NCBI GenBank assembly: GCA_029288335.1
Contig: JARIHJ010000052.1
Span: forward strand, 1 to 7,812
DNA: 7,812 nucleotides
Source of the DNA: Candidatus Saccharimonadota bacterium
GTDB taxonomy: Bacteria; Patescibacteriota; Saccharimonadia; Saccharimonadales; UBA4665
Reading direction: 5' to 3'
Shown here: piece by piece, positions 6,247-7,812 of the stretch
Layout of the letters: each line of letters starts with the position of its first letter
Numbering within the stretch: the first letter of the stretch is position 1
Notes under the pieces: model-generated
Told to the model about the DNA's origin: nothing
Seen by the model: only the letters and a program-made list of their open reading frames with translations
Databases searched by the model: none
Position numbers and translations under genes: made by a program

Positions 6247-6275
6247 ATAATAGCATAAAAACTTTGGGAAGTCAA
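6247..6275 (-). promoter_or_regulatory. Promoter TTGACT-17-TATTAT
   Basis: On the minus strand TTGACT (6275-6270; 5 of 6 to TTGACA) is 17 bases from TATTAT (6252-6247; 5 of 6 to TATAAT), the best two-box promoter in the window. Predicted start is near 6240, giving a 19-base A-rich leader without Shine-Dalgarno before the ATG at 6221. It sits just after the stop of the 262-aa gene, so the short protein can be made independently. Confidence 0.65.
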
Positions 6276-6289
6276 TCACGTATTTAAAG

Positions 6290-7078
6290 CTATCCGTCTC
6301 CTTCTATGGTGTCACGGGCCTGGCGTATTGCATCAGCTATCTGGCGGTAGTTCTCACGAGTAACATCGTTTTGATAAATGAACTTATTGGCATCAAATCG
6401 GCTTATCCCGCTAAGTGCAATAAATTCCTGACGCTCGGCCTGGCTGGGTTCATGTATCATTTTCTCGGCTAAAGTCGAGCCCACAAGTCGGAGACTAAGT
6501 GTGCTTTGGCCTTCGAAGGGTGAGGCATCGTCGTATTGCTCCACAAAATAAATCGGAGTGCCCTGGTACTCTCCTCGCCTAATGACATGGCCACGACTTT
6601 CGCCGTCCAGGCGTCCATCACGGGCCACACTTGCCCCTGTCAGACTATATACACCTTCAAGCATACTGCGAGTTCCCGCAGGCAAATCTCCCACCACGAC
6701 CGTGCCCGCAGCAGTCACTTCAGCTATATGACGCTCCCGGTCGGACATAGCGGCAATTTCTTCTGGCGTGTGCTCGACAGGTAGCTCTAAGTACAGTGTT
6801 GCACTGCTGGTAGGCCCAAAAGGTGCATTTAAGAAGCCTAGCTCATCGTTTAACCCAGCGGCATCGCTAGCTTCTCGGTCCTCTTCGCTTACCTGATACT
6901 GAGGAATATCGATTCCGGCGACCCGCTGGACGTCATTGAGTACGGCGTTGAGTAGGGGTTGGGCATCCGGAAACTGCTGTGCATAGCGTTCGCGCAAATC
7001 CATTTCGTAAGCCAGTTGGTCAACAGGCATAGAATAATTGTCGAGGAAACGGTTGAATGGAGGTAAGGATTCTGACAT
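6290..7078 (-). CDS. Hypothetical soluble acidic protein
   Basis: This encodes 262 aa, unrecognised. It has no signal peptide or membrane segment and is rich in Asp, Glu, Ala and Arg. The N-terminal part (about 10-60) is helical with DLRERYAQQFPDAQPLLNAVL. A middle region (about 90-205) looks beta-rich: ATLYLELP (93-100), AGTVVVGDLPAGTRSMLEGVY (124-144), GTPIYFVEQY (173-182) and STLSLRLVGS (192-201) alternate with turns, suggesting a small barrel or sandwich. The C-terminus (205-260) is helical, with ENYRQIADAIRQARDT. No catalytic motif is evident. The ATG at 7078 is 40 bases after the upstream stop and lacks both a Shine-Dalgarno and a convincing promoter, so it is probably co-transcribed with the 194-aa gene. 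CTAG tetramers are near chance level, unlike the core genes on the left, which may mean a different history. Confidence 0.7.
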   Translation of the reverse strand: MSESLPPFNRFLDNYSMPVDQLAYEMDLRERYAQQFPDAQPLLNAVLNDVQRVAGIDIPQYQVSEEDREASDAAGLNDELGFLNAPFGPTSSATLYLELPVEHTPEEIAAMSDRERHIAEVTAAGTVVVGDLPAGTRSMLEGVYSLTGASVARDGRLDGESRGHVIRRGEYQGTPIYFVEQYDDASPFEGQSTLSLRLVGSTLAEKMIHEPSQAERQEFIALSGISRFDANKFIYQNDVTRENYRQIADAIRQARDTIEGDG

Positions 7079-7118
7079 ACTTTTGTTTTTAACTTAATCG
7101 GCTGAGGTATGCCCTCTT

Positions 7119-7703
7119 TTATTGTTCCGGCGGAAAGGCTGCATCATAGGCACTAGCTATTTGCTCCAGCTGCTGCCGGGCCTGGCTGTCCAGGAGTAGA
7201 CCTGCGGGATTTGCCTCTACAAATTCGCTCATAATATTCGTTATTTCTAGCGCCGCCTCCTCGCGGTTAGCGCGCTCCCTGTCTGGCAATTGGTCATATA
7301 GATTTGCAACCTGGACCGCGTGAGAATGCATTAGGATCAGAGTTTCTTCTACACCTACCCCAGCAGTGGGGTTATCTATAAAGGCCACTTTAGAAAATAT
7401 ATGGTGATCGGCCTTTTGCAGGCCATTAATCGCTCGTCCCAGATCAACTGGGTCCGGCATGGTGTGGCCCCTGTGAATCAAGCTAGCTACAAACTCCGCG
7501 CCCTTTTGGTTGACCTCTTTGATAAATTGGTTAGTGGCTGGGCTCTCCTGTCCTACCCCCGTACGGCTACCCGCCAAAATACCTCCAGCAATCGTTGCAA
7601 TAAACAGGCGCATTGACTCACGGTCCAAGTGTCTTTCACTCGTTGCGCTGAGGCCAGGCTTAATATTTGCTAGAAAATCTTCGGGTCTTTGTTTCGGTGG
7701 CAT
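7119..7703 (-). CDS. Hypothetical soluble helical protein
   Basis: This encodes 194 aa, unrecognised. It is predicted mostly helical. Residues 31-45 (MRLFIATIAGGILAG) are hydrophobic but too short and too close to charged residues for a safe membrane call. Residues about 58-80 (NQFIKEVNQKGAEFVASLIHRG), 86-106 and 118-138 look like successive amphipathic helices, and several His residues cluster (HHIF at 100-103, MHSH at 125-128). There is no recognisable metal-binding or catalytic signature around them. The C-terminus is acidic (EEAALEITNIMSEFVE, 148-163). The ATG at 7703 has a promoter placed 11 bases upstream and no Shine-Dalgarno, so it probably opens a transcript that continues into the 262-aa gene. 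Function unknown. Confidence 0.68.
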   Translation of the reverse strand: MPPKQRPEDFLANIKPGLSATSERHLDRESMRLFIATIAGGILAGSRTGVGQESPATNQFIKEVNQKGAEFVASLIHRGHTMPDPVDLGRAINGLQKADHHIFSKVAFIDNPTAGVGVEETLILMHSHAVQVANLYDQLPDRERANREEAALEITNIMSEFVEANPAGLLLDSQARQQLEQIASAYDAAFPPEQ

Positions 7704-7714
7704 ACTTAAACATT

Positions 7715-7743
7715 AGCATAACCTTGATAAAAAAGCAAGTCTA
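7715..7743 (-). promoter_or_regulatory. Candidate promoter TAGACT-17-TATGCT
   Basis: On the minus strand TAGACT (7743-7738; 4 of 6 to TTGACA) is 17 bases from TATGCT (7720-7715; 4 of 6 to TATAAT). The start would be near 7708, leaving about five bases before the ATG at 7703. The -35 lies within a 10-base palindrome. Confidence 0.4.
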
Positions 7744-7747
7744 GACT
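7738..7747. repeat. 10-base perfect palindrome AGTCTAGACT
   Basis: AGTCTAGACT reads the same on both strands and covers the proposed -35 of the 194-aa gene, so it could be an operator. On the minus strand six T follow at 7734-7729, so a weak terminator for the gene entering from the right edge is the alternative; a hairpin without loop bases would be poor. Confidence 0.35.
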
Positions 7748-7748
7748 A

Positions 7749-7812
7749 CTAGTTGGCTAGGTGGTGTTTGATCCGCTCAATAACGTCGGCGATAACAACT
7801 TGGGATTTGACT
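7749..7812 (-). CDS. C-terminal end of an unidentified gene (partial, runs in from the right edge)
   Basis: The minus strand carries an open frame from the edge to a TAG at 7751-7749, giving 20 residues that start VKSQVVIADV and end KHHLAN. Hydrophobic and charged residues alternate as in a C-terminal amphipathic helix. The other two minus frames read as low-quality sequence or stop early. The tail is too short to name the family. Its stop lies 45 bases before the next gene on the same strand. Confidence 0.5.
   Translation of the reverse strand, partial: VKSQVVIADVIERIKHHLAN

Noticed and set aside
6222..6275. Longer start for the 113-aa protein
   Set aside because: It begins inside a TTGACT-17-TATTAT promoter, so the transcript would start downstream of that ATG.
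6536..6784. Plus-strand open frame inside the 262-aa gene
   Set aside because: Its composition (many Ser, His and Cys) and lack of any ribosome binding site indicate an antisense shadow.
7104..7116. GAGG-TATGC-CCTC hairpin between the two unknown genes
   Set aside because: The stem has only four pairs and no T-run follows, so it is not supported as a terminator.
1..7812. Alternative genetic code with TGA as Gly
   Set aside because: TGA ends the UPF0104 gene exactly at the xseA start and also ends the methyltransferase gene; the long frames contain no internal TGA.

Overview
The window looks like chromosomal DNA from a Patescibacteria/CPR bacterium, most likely a Saccharibacteria (TM7) relative. 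This is inferred from protein style: a TRM11-like RNA methylase ending in an RPDQ...ARE signature, compact one-domain proteins and overlapping genes. It is not a database match. TGA acts as a stop (for example in the TGATG overlap at 3148-3152), so the Gracilibacteria/SR1 code, where TGA is Gly, does not apply. Genes are tightly packed; no gap exceeds 90 bases, and I see no tRNA, rRNA, CRISPR array or insertion sequence.

Left part (1-4217, all minus strand). Transcription runs right to left from 4217. The order is a multi-pass UPF0104/LPG-synthase-like membrane protein, xseA and xseB (both subunits of exonuclease VII), a small membrane-anchored SAM methyltransferase, a single-pass surface protein with its own promoter, and finally a histidine-kinase-like protein that runs off the left edge. 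The first four genes overlap or touch (TGATG, a 17-base overlap, TAGTG) and form one translationally coupled unit. The kinase-like protein has lost the phospho-accepting His.

Middle (4218-5827). A 64-base divergent promoter region separates the left operon from a rightward pair: a THUMP plus Rossmann TRM11-like RNA methylase and rpmA (ribosomal protein L27), one base apart. The rightward promoter contains three perfect tandem copies of TATACT.

Right part (5828-7812, all minus strand). Three soluble proteins of 113, 262 and 194 aa that I do not recognise. They use few CTAG-containing codon pairs compared with the core genes. At the right edge is the last 20 codons of another minus-strand gene.

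Two global patterns stand out. First, the tetramer CTAG, depleted in most bacteria, is about 2.5-fold over chance here and up to about 7-fold in the kinase-like gene. Second, genes that open a transcript tend to have a -10 box only 7-11 bases before the start codon and no Shine-Dalgarno sequence (leaderless or nearly so), whereas genes inside operons (xseA, xseB, rpmA) have good Shine-Dalgarno sequences.
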